Assembly (NCBI RefSeq): GCF_007644045.2
Contig: NZ_VMDW02000057.1
Coordinates: forward strand, 38,499 to 102,498
Direction: 5' to 3'
Source: Vogesella urethralis
Lineage (GTDB): Bacteria; Pseudomonadota; Gammaproteobacteria; Burkholderiales; Chromobacteriaceae
Length of the DNA stretch: 64,000 bases
Shown: positions 27,562-36,684 of the stretch, one piece after another
Layout: each line of letters opens with the position of its first letter
Numbering within the stretch: the stretch's first letter is position 1
The notes under the pieces: model-generated
What the model saw: the letters and a program-made list of their open reading frames with translations, nothing else
The model's database searches: none
What the model was told of the DNA's origin: nothing
Position numbers and translations under genes: made by a program

Positions 27562-28682
27562 CTTGTGTTACCAGAATCAAAACATTGTTGTAACAGTTGC
27601 AGCACCACCTCCGGCTTCACCGCTGCCATGCACTGTACGGTTTTGCAGCCGCCAGGCTGGTCGCCAGCAGGCCGGAAGCAACGCAGCGCCCAGTCCACCG
27701 GGCGGTGATGCACGCTGCGCTGGAAACGGCACGGAAACAGCGCCGGGCCGGCACCCAGGCAGGTATAACGGCGGAAAAAGTCGCTGCCGCCAAACAGCAC
27801 TTCGCTGCCCGGCCCGAACAGCATCACCAGCGGCACCCCAGCCACCTTGGCCAGGTGGGCGATGCCGGTATCCGGGCAGACGCAGGCACGGGCCGCTGCC
27901 AGTACCGCACGCAGCTGCGGCAAGCTGAGCGTGCCGGCGATGACCGTATCCTGCGGCAACGGCTGCACTTGCTCGATCAGATGCCCCTCGCCCGGGCCGC
28001 CAGACCACACCACGGCCAGGCCGCGCGCGCGCAAACCCGCGGCCACGCTTTGCCAGTTGGCCGCCGGCCAGTAGCGCGTTGGCGAGCTGGCGCCCACATG
28101 CAGCACAACATAGTTGGCCGGTAATGGCGGTAGCTGCTGTACGCCCAGCGGCCAATCGGCCACGTCGAAAGGTGGTGGTGGCGGGCCATCCACCAGCCGT
28201 GCGGCAGTGTCGGTCCACGCTTCCGGCTGGTCGGCATATGGCACCGCCTCGTCGACTAGCCAGTTCTTGTACTGCGGCACTTCGCCGGCAAAACCGACAA
28301 TCCAGCGCGCACCGATGGCACGCGCCAGATAACTCAGGCGGTTCTCGCCCATCAGGTACACCACGTCGAAACGCGGCATGGCAAACAGGCGCCGGATGCT
28401 GGCAAAGTCGCGCGGGTGCCACGGTACGGCACGCACGCCGTAGGGCCGGCTGTCGTACAAGCCCGCCTGCAACGGCGGGCAAGCCAGCACGATGTCGGCC
28501 TGCGGGTAACGCTGGCGCAGTTTGGCCAGCAGGCTGGTGGCCATCAGCGCATCACCCAACAGAAACTGGTGCAGCACCAGAATGCGCTGTACCGTCTGCG
28601 GCGGGCGGCGTAACCACTGCCAAGGCAGGCGGAATAACAGCGCGGCAAAAATCAGCACGCGGCCGGGAAAACGCCCTTTCAT
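27555..28682 (-). CDS. glycosyltransferase family 9 (heptosyltransferase-like)
   Basis: 375-aa GT-B enzyme with a hydrophobic/basic N-terminal stretch (VLIFAALLFRLPWQW) likely to sit on the inner membrane. Family features: ILVLHQFLLGDALMATSLL near residue 34, HVGASSPTRYWPAANW and CPDTGIAHLAKVAGVPLVMLFGP. Likely adds heptose or a related sugar to the LPS inner core. Overlaps waaL by 7 bp and the next GT by 4 bp. Cys-rich C-terminus (RCFRPAGDQPGGCKTVQC). Confidence 0.87.
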   Translation of the reverse strand: MKGRFPGRVLIFAALLFRLPWQWLRRPPQTVQRILVLHQFLLGDALMATSLLAKLRQRYPQADIVLACPPLQAGLYDSRPYGVRAVPWHPRDFASIRRLFAMPRFDVVYLMGENRLSYLARAIGARWIVGFAGEVPQYKNWLVDEAVPYADQPEAWTDTAARLVDGPPPPPFDVADWPLGVQQLPPLPANYVVLHVGASSPTRYWPAANWQSVAAGLRARGLAVVWSGGPGEGHLIEQVQPLPQDTVIAGTLSLPQLRAVLAAARACVCPDTGIAHLAKVAGVPLVMLFGPGSEVLFGGSDFFRRYTCLGAGPALFPCRFQRSVHHRPVDWALRCFRPAGDQPGGCKTVQCMAAVKPEVVLQLLQQCFDSGNTRC

Positions 28683-29818
28683 GCGGCCTCCCTAGCGTGC
28701 AGGCGACGAAACAGCGTCAGCATCTCGTCCACCATGCGCGCTTCAGTAAACGGCAGTACGGCACGGCGCGCGGCTTCGGCCATCAGTGGCCAGCCTTGGC
28801 TGGCGGCCAACCACAAGCCCACGTTGTGCTGCCAGTCTTCCTTGGTGTCAGGCGCGGCCAGCCAGCCGGTCAAGCCCGACTGTACCAGCTCGCCCCCGCC
28901 ACAGCGGGTACTGGTCAACACCGGCAGGCCGCAGGCCATCGCCTCCGCCACCACCAGGCCGAACGGCTCGTAGATCGACGGCAGGATGAAACCATCTGCC
29001 ATGCCGTAGTAACTGCGTACATCGCGCTGCGCACCGGCAAAATGCACCCGTTTGCCAACGCCCAGCTGCTGCGCCAGCGCCTGGTAACGACGGCTTTTCT
29101 TGTCGCTGCCCACCACCACCAGCTGTACCGCGGGGTGCGGCACAATGGCGTACAGCGCCTGCGCCAAGCCCTTGCGCTCAAAGCCAGAGCCGACGTACAG
29201 CAACACCGGCGTCTCGCTGCCAAAGCCGTACTGCTGGCGCAAGGCATCGCGTTGGGCACGCGCGTCCTGCGGATTGAAAAACGCGGTGTCGATGCCGTTG
29301 TAGATGACGTGGCAACGCTCGGCCGGCAAGCCGGTGTACTGCATGACGTCGCGCTTCACCATCTCGGAAATGCACACCACGCCGCGAAACGCCGGGTCGC
29401 GATACATGCGTTGCTCCATCGCCCGCATATAGTGGTGATAAGGGTTCAGCGCCATCGATACGCGCGCGGCCAAGCCGCCACGCTGGCGCCGCACATCCAG
29501 CCAGGCGGCGTGCACACCGTCGTCGGCACGGTAAACATGGCAGCCGGGAATGCGCTCGTGCGATAGCACCAGATCGGCCGGCAACTGCTGCCAGACGCGG
29601 CGGGCGGCACGGGCAAAGCCCCAGTCGCGCCACACGCTACCCAGATAAAACGGGTTGACGCTGCGCGCCTCGATGCCGGGCACAGGCTCCCAGCGACGGT
29701 TGATCAGCACCGGTTGCAGGGCCTGCTGCCCTTGCAGCTGACGCAGGATGGCGCTGACCACGCGCTCGGCACCGCCGGCGGGGTTGAATTTCTGCCGGAT
29801 GATGGCGAGGTAGGTCAT
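28679..29818 (-). CDS. glycosyltransferase family 4 (LPS core, WaaG-like)
   Basis: 379-aa GT-B enzyme. Start MTYLAIIRQKFNPAGGAERVV at 29818, overlapping the previous gene by 4 bp; an open frame extends to 29980 without a plausible start. Motifs: FNPAGGAERV, VLLYVGSGFERKGL and SIYEPFGLVVAEAMACGLPV (E-x7-E). Resembles WaaG-type core glucosyltransferases. HYRPxxR-like acceptor features are not obvious, so substrate is inferred from context. Confidence 0.88.
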   Translation of the reverse strand: MTYLAIIRQKFNPAGGAERVVSAILRQLQGQQALQPVLINRRWEPVPGIEARSVNPFYLGSVWRDWGFARAARRVWQQLPADLVLSHERIPGCHVYRADDGVHAAWLDVRRQRGGLAARVSMALNPYHHYMRAMEQRMYRDPAFRGVVCISEMVKRDVMQYTGLPAERCHVIYNGIDTAFFNPQDARAQRDALRQQYGFGSETPVLLYVGSGFERKGLAQALYAIVPHPAVQLVVVGSDKKSRRYQALAQQLGVGKRVHFAGAQRDVRSYYGMADGFILPSIYEPFGLVVAEAMACGLPVLTSTRCGGGELVQSGLTGWLAAPDTKEDWQHNVGLWLAASQGWPLMAEAARRAVLPFTEARMVDEMLTLFRRLHAREAA

Positions 29819-30897
29819 CGGCCTTGCTCCTGCAGGCTGTCGTAGGCGGCCAGCACCTGCTGCACGCTGATCTTTTCCAGGCATTCGCTGCGCCAGCCGC
29901 CGCCACAGCCGGCGTTGCCGCACGGGCGACACGGCACGGAGGCCGCCACGACGCGGTGCGGTACTTGCCACGGCCCCCACTCGATGTCACCAGATGGGCC
30001 GAACAGCGCCACACACGGCGTCTGTACGGCCGCGGCCAGGTGCATCGGCACCGAATCCACCCCGATGTAACACTTTGCCCCCGCAATGGCCGCGGCCAAC
30101 TCTTTCAGGCTGAGCTGGCCGGCCAGGCTGGCCACCGGGTGTTGCAACTGGCCGGTAATGTCGGCCAGCATGGCCAGCTCGTCGGCGCTGGGCGCAGCCG
30201 TCAGCAAGATGCGTTCGCCACGGGCACTCAGGGTATCGATCAGCGCCGCCATCTGGGCCGGCGGCCAACTCTTGAACAGCCAGCGTGAGGTGGGGTGCAC
30301 CAGAACGTAGCCACCGCGTTGCAAGCCCAAGTCCTGCAACTTGGCCGTTAGTGATGCTTCGGCCGCGTCACCGGGCACGATTTGCAGCGCCCGCTGTGCC
30401 GGCGTGGCGTAAATGCCGATGCGGCGCAGCGCATCGAGGTGGATTTCCACTGTATGCCGGCGGTTACCCGGCACCTGCAGGTAGCGGTGGGTAAAGCTCT
30501 TGCGGAAGAAACGGCCATACGGGCCATCGGGCCCGACCGACCAGCGCGGCTGCAGCAGGCGCGCTAGCCAGGCGCCACGGTTATGCTCGGTCAGCGTGAT
30601 GACCAGGTCGTAGCAGCGCGCTTTCAGCGTGGCCAACAGGCGCCACTCGGCACGCAACTGGCCCAGCGGCCCCAGCTTCTTCCACTGGCGGTCGATGGTG
30701 TGCAGCTGCGACAGCCCCGGGTGACCGGACAGCATCTCGCGCGTGTCGTGGTACACCAGCGCGTCCACTTCGGCATGCGGCAGCTGCGCCTGTAGCGTGG
30801 TCAGCAACGGCGAGGTCAATAGCACGTCGCCGTGGTGGCGCAGCTTGATCAGCAATACGCGGCGCACGGCCGACGGGTCGATGGCATCTGTGAGCAT
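29815..30897 (-). CDS. waaQ: putative LPS heptosyltransferase III (WaaQ-like, GT9)
   Basis: 360-aa GT9 enzyme whose N-terminus (RRVLLIKLRHHGDVLLTSPLL) is very close to RfaQ/WaaQ. HPTSRWLFKSWPPAQMAALI and GVDSVPMHLAAAVQTPCVALFGPSGDIEWGPW complete the GT9 signature. First gene of the LPS operon. Its ATG lies only a few bases after the U-tract of the ptsI terminator and has no visible SD, so initiation may rely on the U-rich leader or on readthrough. Confidence 0.87.
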   Translation of the reverse strand: MLTDAIDPSAVRRVLLIKLRHHGDVLLTSPLLTTLQAQLPHAEVDALVYHDTREMLSGHPGLSQLHTIDRQWKKLGPLGQLRAEWRLLATLKARCYDLVITLTEHNRGAWLARLLQPRWSVGPDGPYGRFFRKSFTHRYLQVPGNRRHTVEIHLDALRRIGIYATPAQRALQIVPGDAAEASLTAKLQDLGLQRGGYVLVHPTSRWLFKSWPPAQMAALIDTLSARGERILLTAAPSADELAMLADITGQLQHPVASLAGQLSLKELAAAIAGAKCYIGVDSVPMHLAAAVQTPCVALFGPSGDIEWGPWQVPHRVVAASVPCRPCGNAGCGGGWRSECLEKISVQQVLAAYDSLQEQGR

Positions 30898-30903
30898 GAA
30901 AAG

Positions 30904-30928
30904 AAAAAAGCCGGATCAGGCGTCCGGC
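30904..30928 (-). terminator. ptsI terminator with the stop codon in its loop
   Basis: On the minus strand GCCGGA, a 7-nt loop CGCCTGA and TCCGGC are followed by TTTTTTC. The TGA in the loop is the ptsI stop codon (30916-30918). The waaQ-like ATG begins 6 bases after the U-run. Termination here would be sensitive to a ribosome reaching the ptsI stop, so it could act as a translation-dependent attenuator for the LPS operon. Confidence 0.75.
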
Positions 30929-32655
30929 CCGGCATTCAGTTGTTGCAACAAGTCTGCGATTCTATCAGGGTCTTCGCTGCGCAGGATACGCGCCACCAGC
31001 GGTGACAGCGTGTCGAGGTGACTGTTGAGCACATTCTGCTTCACGGTCAGCAGATTGGCCGGGTGCATGGAGAAGCGGCGCAGGCCCATGCCCAGCAGCA
31101 AGCGGGTCAGGCGCTCGTCGCCAGCCATTTCGCCGCACACCGATACCTGCACGCCGGCTTTGGTGGCGGTCTTGATGGTATGCGAAATCAGCTTCAGCAC
31201 CGCCGGGTGCACCGGGTCGTACAGATGGCTGACCGAGTCGTCGTTGCGGTCCACCGCCAGCGTGTACTGGATCAGGTCGTTGGTACCGATCGACAGGAAA
31301 TCCACGTGCTTGACGAAGCTACCCACCACCAGCGCGGCAGACGGGATCTCGATCATGGCGCCCACTTCCACTTCCTCGGCAAAGGCCACGCCTTCCTCGC
31401 GCAGCTCCTTGCGGGCGTAGTCCAGCTGCGCCAACGCCTGCTTCAGTTCGCCCAGACTGTTGATCATCGGGAACAGGATGCGGATCTTGCCGTAGATGCT
31501 GGCGCGCAGCAGCGCCCGCAGCTGGGCGCGGAACATCAGCGGCTCGGCCAGGCACAGGCGTACGCCGGTCAGGCCCAGCGCCGGGTTTTCGGCGGCACCG
31601 TGATTCAGCCAGCGCGGGTTCTTGTCGGCGCCCAGGTCCATGGTGCGCACGGTAACCGGTGCGCCGCGCATGGCTTCGGCCACCGAGCGGTAAGCCTCGA
31701 ACTGCTCGTCTTCCGACGGCAGGCTGTCGCGCCCCAGAAACAGGAACTCGCTACGGAACAGGCCCACGCCCACCGCACCGGATTCCAGCACGTTGGCCGC
31801 ATCCTGCGGCAACTCGATATTGGCCAGCAGCTCGATCGGGGTACCGTCCTGGGTGAGGGCATCGGTCTTGCGGATGCTGGACAGCTTGCGCCGCGCCTCG
31901 ATCCAGTTGCGCTGCCGGCGGCGGTACTCGGCCAGTACCGTTTCTTCCGGGTTGATGATCAGCACGCCCTGCTGGCCATCAACTACGATCATTTCGTCTT
32001 CGCGGATCAGCTCGCGGGCGTGGTGCAGCGCGATCACCGACGGCAGGTCCAGGCTGCGGCCCAGAATGGCGGTGTGGCTGGTGGCGCCACCCACATCCGT
32101 CACAAACGCGGCGACGTTGGCATCCTTGAAGTACACCATGTCGGCCGGCGACAGGTCGTGCGCCACCAGGATGGCGTCTTCGTCCATATCGTCGGCCAGC
32201 TGCAGGTCGGTACTCTGCCCCGCCAGATTCTTGAAGATGCGCTCCACCACCTGCAGTACGTCGTGCTTGCGCTCGCGCAGGTAGTCTTCCTCGATGGCGT
32301 CAAACTGCTCCACCAGCGTGTCGCACTGCAGCTTCAACGCCCATTCCGCGTTGCAGCGCTGGCTTTCGATAAGGTCGCGCGGGTCGCGCGAGATGGTGAC
32401 ATCAGACAACAACATGATGTGCAGCGACAGGAACGCGCCCAGCTCGGCCGGCGCGTTTTCGGGGATGCTGCCCCACAGCAGCTCCAGCTGCTTGCGGGTT
32501 TCGCGTACGGCATGGTCGAAACGCTGCTGCTCGGCGGCGATCTCGCTGTCTTCCAGCGCCAGATGAACCACGTCATCCATGCTCTGCGTCAGCAAATGCG
32601 CCCGACCGATGGCCACCCCGCCGCCAATCGGTACGCCGTGCAACACGATACTCAT
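30916..32655 (-). CDS. ptsI: phosphoenolpyruvate-protein phosphotransferase (PTS enzyme I)
   Basis: 579-aa cytosolic enzyme that transfers phosphate from PEP to HPr. Active-site His lies in GGATSHTAILGRSLDLPSVI; the PEP-binding domain includes FRSEFLFLGRD, LTGVRLCLAEP and the C-terminal VCGEMAGDE. Length is normal. No EIIB/EIIC sugar permease is adjacent, which in Betaproteobacteria points to a regulatory PTS. Confidence 0.95.
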   Translation of the reverse strand: MSIVLHGVPIGGGVAIGRAHLLTQSMDDVVHLALEDSEIAAEQQRFDHAVRETRKQLELLWGSIPENAPAELGAFLSLHIMLLSDVTISRDPRDLIESQRCNAEWALKLQCDTLVEQFDAIEEDYLRERKHDVLQVVERIFKNLAGQSTDLQLADDMDEDAILVAHDLSPADMVYFKDANVAAFVTDVGGATSHTAILGRSLDLPSVIALHHARELIREDEMIVVDGQQGVLIINPEETVLAEYRRRQRNWIEARRKLSSIRKTDALTQDGTPIELLANIELPQDAANVLESGAVGVGLFRSEFLFLGRDSLPSEDEQFEAYRSVAEAMRGAPVTVRTMDLGADKNPRWLNHGAAENPALGLTGVRLCLAEPLMFRAQLRALLRASIYGKIRILFPMINSLGELKQALAQLDYARKELREEGVAFAEEVEVGAMIEIPSAALVVGSFVKHVDFLSIGTNDLIQYTLAVDRNDDSVSHLYDPVHPAVLKLISHTIKTATKAGVQVSVCGEMAGDERLTRLLLGMGLRRFSMHPANLLTVKQNVLNSHLDTLSPLVARILRSEDPDRIADLLQQLNAGPDA

Positions 32656-32693
32656 GCTTGCTCCCCTGTCTGTCTATTTATTGTCGCGGGCGT

Positions 32694-32963
32694 TTATTCC
32701 GCCTCGTCGAAGCGGTTGTTGATCAGCTCGACCAACGCCGCCATGGCCAGATCCTCGTCTTCGCCATTGGTTTCCAGCTCTACCGTGGCGCCTTTGGCCG
32801 CTGCCAGCATCATGACACCCATGATGCTCTTGCCGTTGACGCGCCGCCCGTTACGGGCAATCCAGACCTCGGCCTTGAAACGGCTGGCAATCTGGGTAAA
32901 TTTGCTGGACGCCCGCGCGTGCAGGCCCAGCTTGTTGATGATCTCAATTTGTTGTTTCTGCAT
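32694..32963 (-). CDS. ptsH: phosphocarrier protein HPr
   Basis: 89 aa. Phosphorylation His15 in KLGLHARASSKF and the regulatory Ser46 in NGKSIMGVMMLAA are both present, so HPr-kinase control is possible if hprK exists elsewhere. Overlaps the upstream EIIA gene by 20 bp and precedes ptsI by 38 bp. Confidence 0.96.
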   Translation of the reverse strand: MQKQQIEIINKLGLHARASSKFTQIASRFKAEVWIARNGRRVNGKSIMGVMMLAAAKGATVELETNGEDEDLAMAALVELINNRFDEAE

Positions 32964-33357
32964 GATTCCCCTCCGGAAGCATATAGAAGACCCCTTCCAG
33001 GCCTCCGGTAATGGCCTTGCTGACCACGATTTCCAAGGGCTGGCTGCTGTAGCTTAACGCCCGCACCAGCATGGGCAGGTTCACCCCTGCCACGGCCTCG
33101 ACCTTGCCGGCTCGCACCAGTCGCCCGGTGATGTTGGCCGGCGTGCCACCTACCATGTCGGTCAGCAGCACCACGCCGTCACCCTGTTGCAGCTGGTCGA
33201 TCAGCGCCTGTGCTTCCTGCCGCTTCTGCTCGGGGTCGTCGTGTTTTTCTACGCCCATGATGGCCAGGTTATCAGGCACCCGGCCCAGGACATGACGGGC
33301 GCACTCGGCCAGGCTGTGGCCGAGATTGCCATGCGAAATCAGTAATACACCAACCAT
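32944..33357 (-). CDS. PTS EIIA component, mannose/fructose (EIIA-Man) type
   Basis: 137 aa from the ATG at 33357 (MVGVLLISHGNLG); a GTG three codons upstream (33366) is also open, but the ATG has SD-like GGTGGA at the right distance. Phospho-acceptor His9 in LISHGNLG; VLLTDMVGGTPANI is the family motif. Without EIIB/EIIC this is likely a phospho-relay regulator, as in the betaproteobacterial EIIA-HPr-EI trio. Confidence 0.9.
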   Translation of the reverse strand: MVGVLLISHGNLGHSLAECARHVLGRVPDNLAIMGVEKHDDPEQKRQEAQALIDQLQQGDGVVLLTDMVGGTPANITGRLVRAGKVEAVAGVNLPMLVRALSYSSQPLEIVVSKAITGGLEGVFYMLPEGNHAETTN

Positions 33358-33436
33358 ATTTTCCACCCCGGCACCGGCCGGCTATTGCCTGCTGCATCAA
33401 ACGGCTGCCCTGGCGGGCAGCTCCCGGAACGTGCTG

Positions 33437-34828
33437 TCAGCCTGCGGCCGCGGACTGATACCAGCCCAGCTGTGCCGACAGCGACACCACCTCACCCACA
33501 ATAATCAATGCAGGTGAACTGATACTATTCGCACGAATCAAGGCAGGCAAGGTTTGCAGCGTGCCGATGACGGTACGCTGCTGTGGTGTGGTGGCTTGTT
33601 CCACCACGGCAGCCGGTGTATTTGCCGCTTTTCCATGACTGATGAATGTCGTGCAGAGTTCCTCTGCCATGGCCAAGCCCATGTAAATCACCACCGTCTG
33701 GTTATCCCGGGTGAGCGCCGGCCAGTCTAGCTGAATGCTGCCGTCCTTTTTATGACCTGTGACAAAGGTCACCGACTGGGCGTGATCGCGGTGGGTCAGC
33801 GGAATGCCTGCATACGCCGCCGCACCACTGGCCGACGTAATGCCAGGCACCACTTCGAACGGGATACGATGCGCAGCCAACAGCGCGATTTCCTCGCCGC
33901 CACGGCCGAAAGTAAACGGGTCGCCCCCTTTCAGCCGTAATACGCGCTTGCCTTCTTGCGCCAGACGCAGCAGCAAGGCGTTGATGTCTTCCTGCGGCAA
34001 GGTGTGATTAGCGCGTTGCTTGCCCACAAAAATACGCTCGGCGTCACGGCGTACCAGCTCCAGCAAGGCGGGCGCCACCAGGTTGTCGTACAGCACCACG
34101 TCGGCCTGCTGCATAAGCCGCAAGGCGCGAAAGGTCAGCAAATCGGGGTTGCCGGGGCCGGCTCCCACCAGGTAGACCGCCCCTGCCGGCGCCGTATCGG
34201 CGGCGGCCAACCTGCGCAACATGTCATCACGTGCGGCGTCTTCGTTACCGTTCATCACCTGCTCGGCCAGCGGGCCTTCCAGTACAGCCTCCCAGAACGC
34301 GCGCCGTTCTTCCACATTGCCGAAACGGGCCTTGACCTGGTCGCGAAAGCCCGACGCAAACCGCGCCAGGCGGCCGAACCCCGCCGGAATCAGGCTTTCC
34401 AGCCGCGCCCGCACCAGCCTGGCCAGTACCGGCACACCGCCACCGGTCGACACCGCAATCACCAGCGGCGAGCGGTCGACAATAGCCGGCGTGATGTAGC
34501 TGGACAGCTCCGGGTCGTCCACCACATTGGCCGGGATGCCCAGCGCCTGCGCGGTGTCCGACACCAGCCGGTTCACCTCGCGCACGTCGGTCGCGGCCAC
34601 CACCAGCTTGTGGCCGGCCACCTGGCCGGGCTCGAAGTTGGCCGCAATGTGCGTCACCTCGCCACGTGCGGCCATTTGCGCCAGCTCCGGCGCCAGCGCC
34701 GGTGATACCACGGTGAGCTGTGCGCCGGCAGACAGCAGCAGGCGCGCCTTGCGCAAGCCCACTTCACCACCACCCACCAGCAAACAGGGCTGCCCCTGCA
34801 AACGCATGAAAATCGGAAAGTACTCCAC
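33437..34828 (-). CDS. cysG: siroheme synthase CysG (trifunctional)
   Basis: 463 aa. N-terminal precorrin-2 dehydrogenase/ferrochelatase with LVGGGEVGLRKARLLL; C-terminal uroporphyrinogen-III methyltransferase with YLVGAGPGNPDLLTFRALRL and RLKGGDPFTFGRGGEE. The start is GTG at 34828 (VEYFPIFMRLQGQ), chosen because AGGAGG precedes it at ideal distance and homologues begin (M)xYFPIF; an open upstream stretch to 34978 has no support. Supplies siroheme for sulfite/nitrite reductases. Confidence 0.93.
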   Translation of the reverse strand: MEYFPIFMRLQGQPCLLVGGGEVGLRKARLLLSAGAQLTVVSPALAPELAQMAARGEVTHIAANFEPGQVAGHKLVVAATDVREVNRLVSDTAQALGIPANVVDDPELSSYITPAIVDRSPLVIAVSTGGGVPVLARLVRARLESLIPAGFGRLARFASGFRDQVKARFGNVEERRAFWEAVLEGPLAEQVMNGNEDAARDDMLRRLAAADTAPAGAVYLVGAGPGNPDLLTFRALRLMQQADVVLYDNLVAPALLELVRRDAERIFVGKQRANHTLPQEDINALLLRLAQEGKRVLRLKGGDPFTFGRGGEEIALLAAHRIPFEVVPGITSASGAAAYAGIPLTHRDHAQSVTFVTGHKKDGSIQLDWPALTRDNQTVVIYMGLAMAEELCTTFISHGKAANTPAAVVEQATTPQQRTVIGTLQTLPALIRANSISSPALIIVGEVVSLSAQLGWYQSAAAG

Positions 34829-35007
34829 CTTAACCTCCTGGCAATCGCTGCCGCAGCATACCATCCAGCCGCGGCACAACACGATTGCGACACCACTGCA
34901 CATGAAAAAAGCATGGCGGAGGCACGCCGGCATGACAGGCTGGCATTTATCGCTACAATCCAGAAGAGAACACGACACACCCCACTGCCATCGCCCCGGA
35001 GACCACT

Positions 35008-36684
35008 GTGGCCGCCCTTGCCTCCCTGGAAAAAGCCCTCAGCGCGCTGCCCGGCGGCTACTTGCTGCTGGACCGCAGCCAAGCGGTCTGCTTCGTCACG
35101 CCGCGCTTCATGCAGCTACTGCATTGTGCGGCCCCGGTACCCGGGCAGGCCTTGCCGGCCACGCTGCTGCCGGAAGGACTACACGCGGCGCTGGCCAGCA
35201 ACAACAGCCTGGCACTGCAGCAGGTGTACGGCGGCCAACTACTGGACTGGCTGCTGACGCCACTACCGGAGGGCACACTGGTCAGCGTGCGCGAAGACCG
35301 CCAGACCTTCCGCAACCTGGTGGAAAACTCGCCGGACATCATCAGCCGCTACAACGCCGAGCTGGTTTGCCAGTACACCAACAGCGCGCTGTCGCGCTAT
35401 TCGGCCATCCCGCCTACCCTGCATATCGGCCTGACACTGGAAGAACGCGGCCTGCCACAGCACGTGTGCGATGCGTTCCGGCATGCCAGCCAGCAGGTGC
35501 TGCAACTCGGCAAACCGGTGGTGTTCGAGAACCAGCTCAATCACCAGGGCCGCCACCATGTGTTCGAGTCGCGGCTGTTTCCCGAATTTGATGGTGCCGG
35601 CAACATCCAGTCGCTGCTGTGCATCGACCGTGACATCAGTGAAGAGCACGCCATCCGCCTGTGGCAAGCCGACGAGAACCGCCTGTTGGAAATGATTGCC
35701 AACGACCGGCCGATGCAGGAAGTGATGGTATGGACCTGTCGCATGATCGAGTCGCAGATCGACGGCGCGCTGTGTTCCATCATGCTGCTGGATGAAGCCG
35801 GGCAGCACCTGTCGGTCGCAGCCGGCCCCAGCCTGCCCGTGCGCTACCTGCAACAGATCGACGGCATTTCCATCGGCCACAGCATCGGCTCCTGCGGCGC
35901 AGCGGCCTTTACCGGCGAGGCGGTGATCGTCACCGATATCGCGCAGCACCCGTTCTGGGCCGACTACGCGGCGCTGGCTACCGGCTACGGTCTGCACAGT
36001 TGCTGGTCCTACCCGATCAAGGCGCACGATGGCAGCGTACTGGGCACCTTCGCCATCTACTTCAACCAGTGCCAAGCGCCCGACGAGCACAGCGAGTACA
36101 TCACCCAGCGCACCTCGCACCTGATGGCGATTGCCATCCAGCAAGAGCGCCGCGCTAACCAGCTGTTCCAGCTGGCCACGCAAGATGCGCTGACCGGCCT
36201 GCATAACCGCCGCCACTTCATGCAGCAGGCGCAAGCCGCGTGCGACACTGCCGGCAGCCAGCGACTGCCGGTTTGCCTGTTGATGTTCGACCTTGACCAC
36301 TTCAAGCAGGTGAACGACCGCTACGGTCACGCTGCCGGTGACGATGCGCTGGTGGCGTTTGCCCGCGTGTTGCAAGACAGCTTGCGGGTACAGGACCTGC
36401 CGTGCCGCATGGGCGGCGAGGAGTTTGCGGCCTTGCTGGTGGGGCTGACGGCAGAAGAGGCCCTGCCATTGGCCAGGCGTATCGGCAAACAGCTGGCCGA
36501 CACGCCGGTACTCAGCCACGGCCAGACTATCGCACTGACAGTCAGCATCGGCCTGGCCAGCCTGCAGCCGGCACAGGCCCTGGGCGACCTGATGCGCGAT
36601 GCCGACAAGGCGCTGTACCGCGCCAAACACGAAGGCCGTAACCGGGTGTGCGTAGCCGACGCCCCCGACGCTAAGCAGGCGTGA
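35008..36684 (+). CDS. diguanylate cyclase with PAS and GAF sensor domains
   Basis: 558 aa from a GTG start with SD CGGAG. Layout: a weak N-terminal PAS-like region (about 10-80), a PAS domain (about 95-215, ENSPDIISRYNAEL), GAF (about 230-380, including GSCGAAAFTGEAVIVTDI) and GGDEF (about 395-550). The catalytic GGEEF is intact and RVQD, five residues upstream, is a complete inhibitory I-site. No membrane segment, so a soluble c-di-GMP synthase sensing a cytosolic cue. Confidence 0.93.
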   Translation: MAALASLEKALSALPGGYLLLDRSQAVCFVTPRFMQLLHCAAPVPGQALPATLLPEGLHAALASNNSLALQQVYGGQLLDWLLTPLPEGTLVSVREDRQTFRNLVENSPDIISRYNAELVCQYTNSALSRYSAIPPTLHIGLTLEERGLPQHVCDAFRHASQQVLQLGKPVVFENQLNHQGRHHVFESRLFPEFDGAGNIQSLLCIDRDISEEHAIRLWQADENRLLEMIANDRPMQEVMVWTCRMIESQIDGALCSIMLLDEAGQHLSVAAGPSLPVRYLQQIDGISIGHSIGSCGAAAFTGEAVIVTDIAQHPFWADYAALATGYGLHSCWSYPIKAHDGSVLGTFAIYFNQCQAPDEHSEYITQRTSHLMAIAIQQERRANQLFQLATQDALTGLHNRRHFMQQAQAACDTAGSQRLPVCLLMFDLDHFKQVNDRYGHAAGDDALVAFARVLQDSLRVQDLPCRMGGEEFAALLVGLTAEEALPLARRIGKQLADTPVLSHGQTIALTVSIGLASLQPAQALGDLMRDADKALYRAKHEGRNRVCVADAPDAKQA

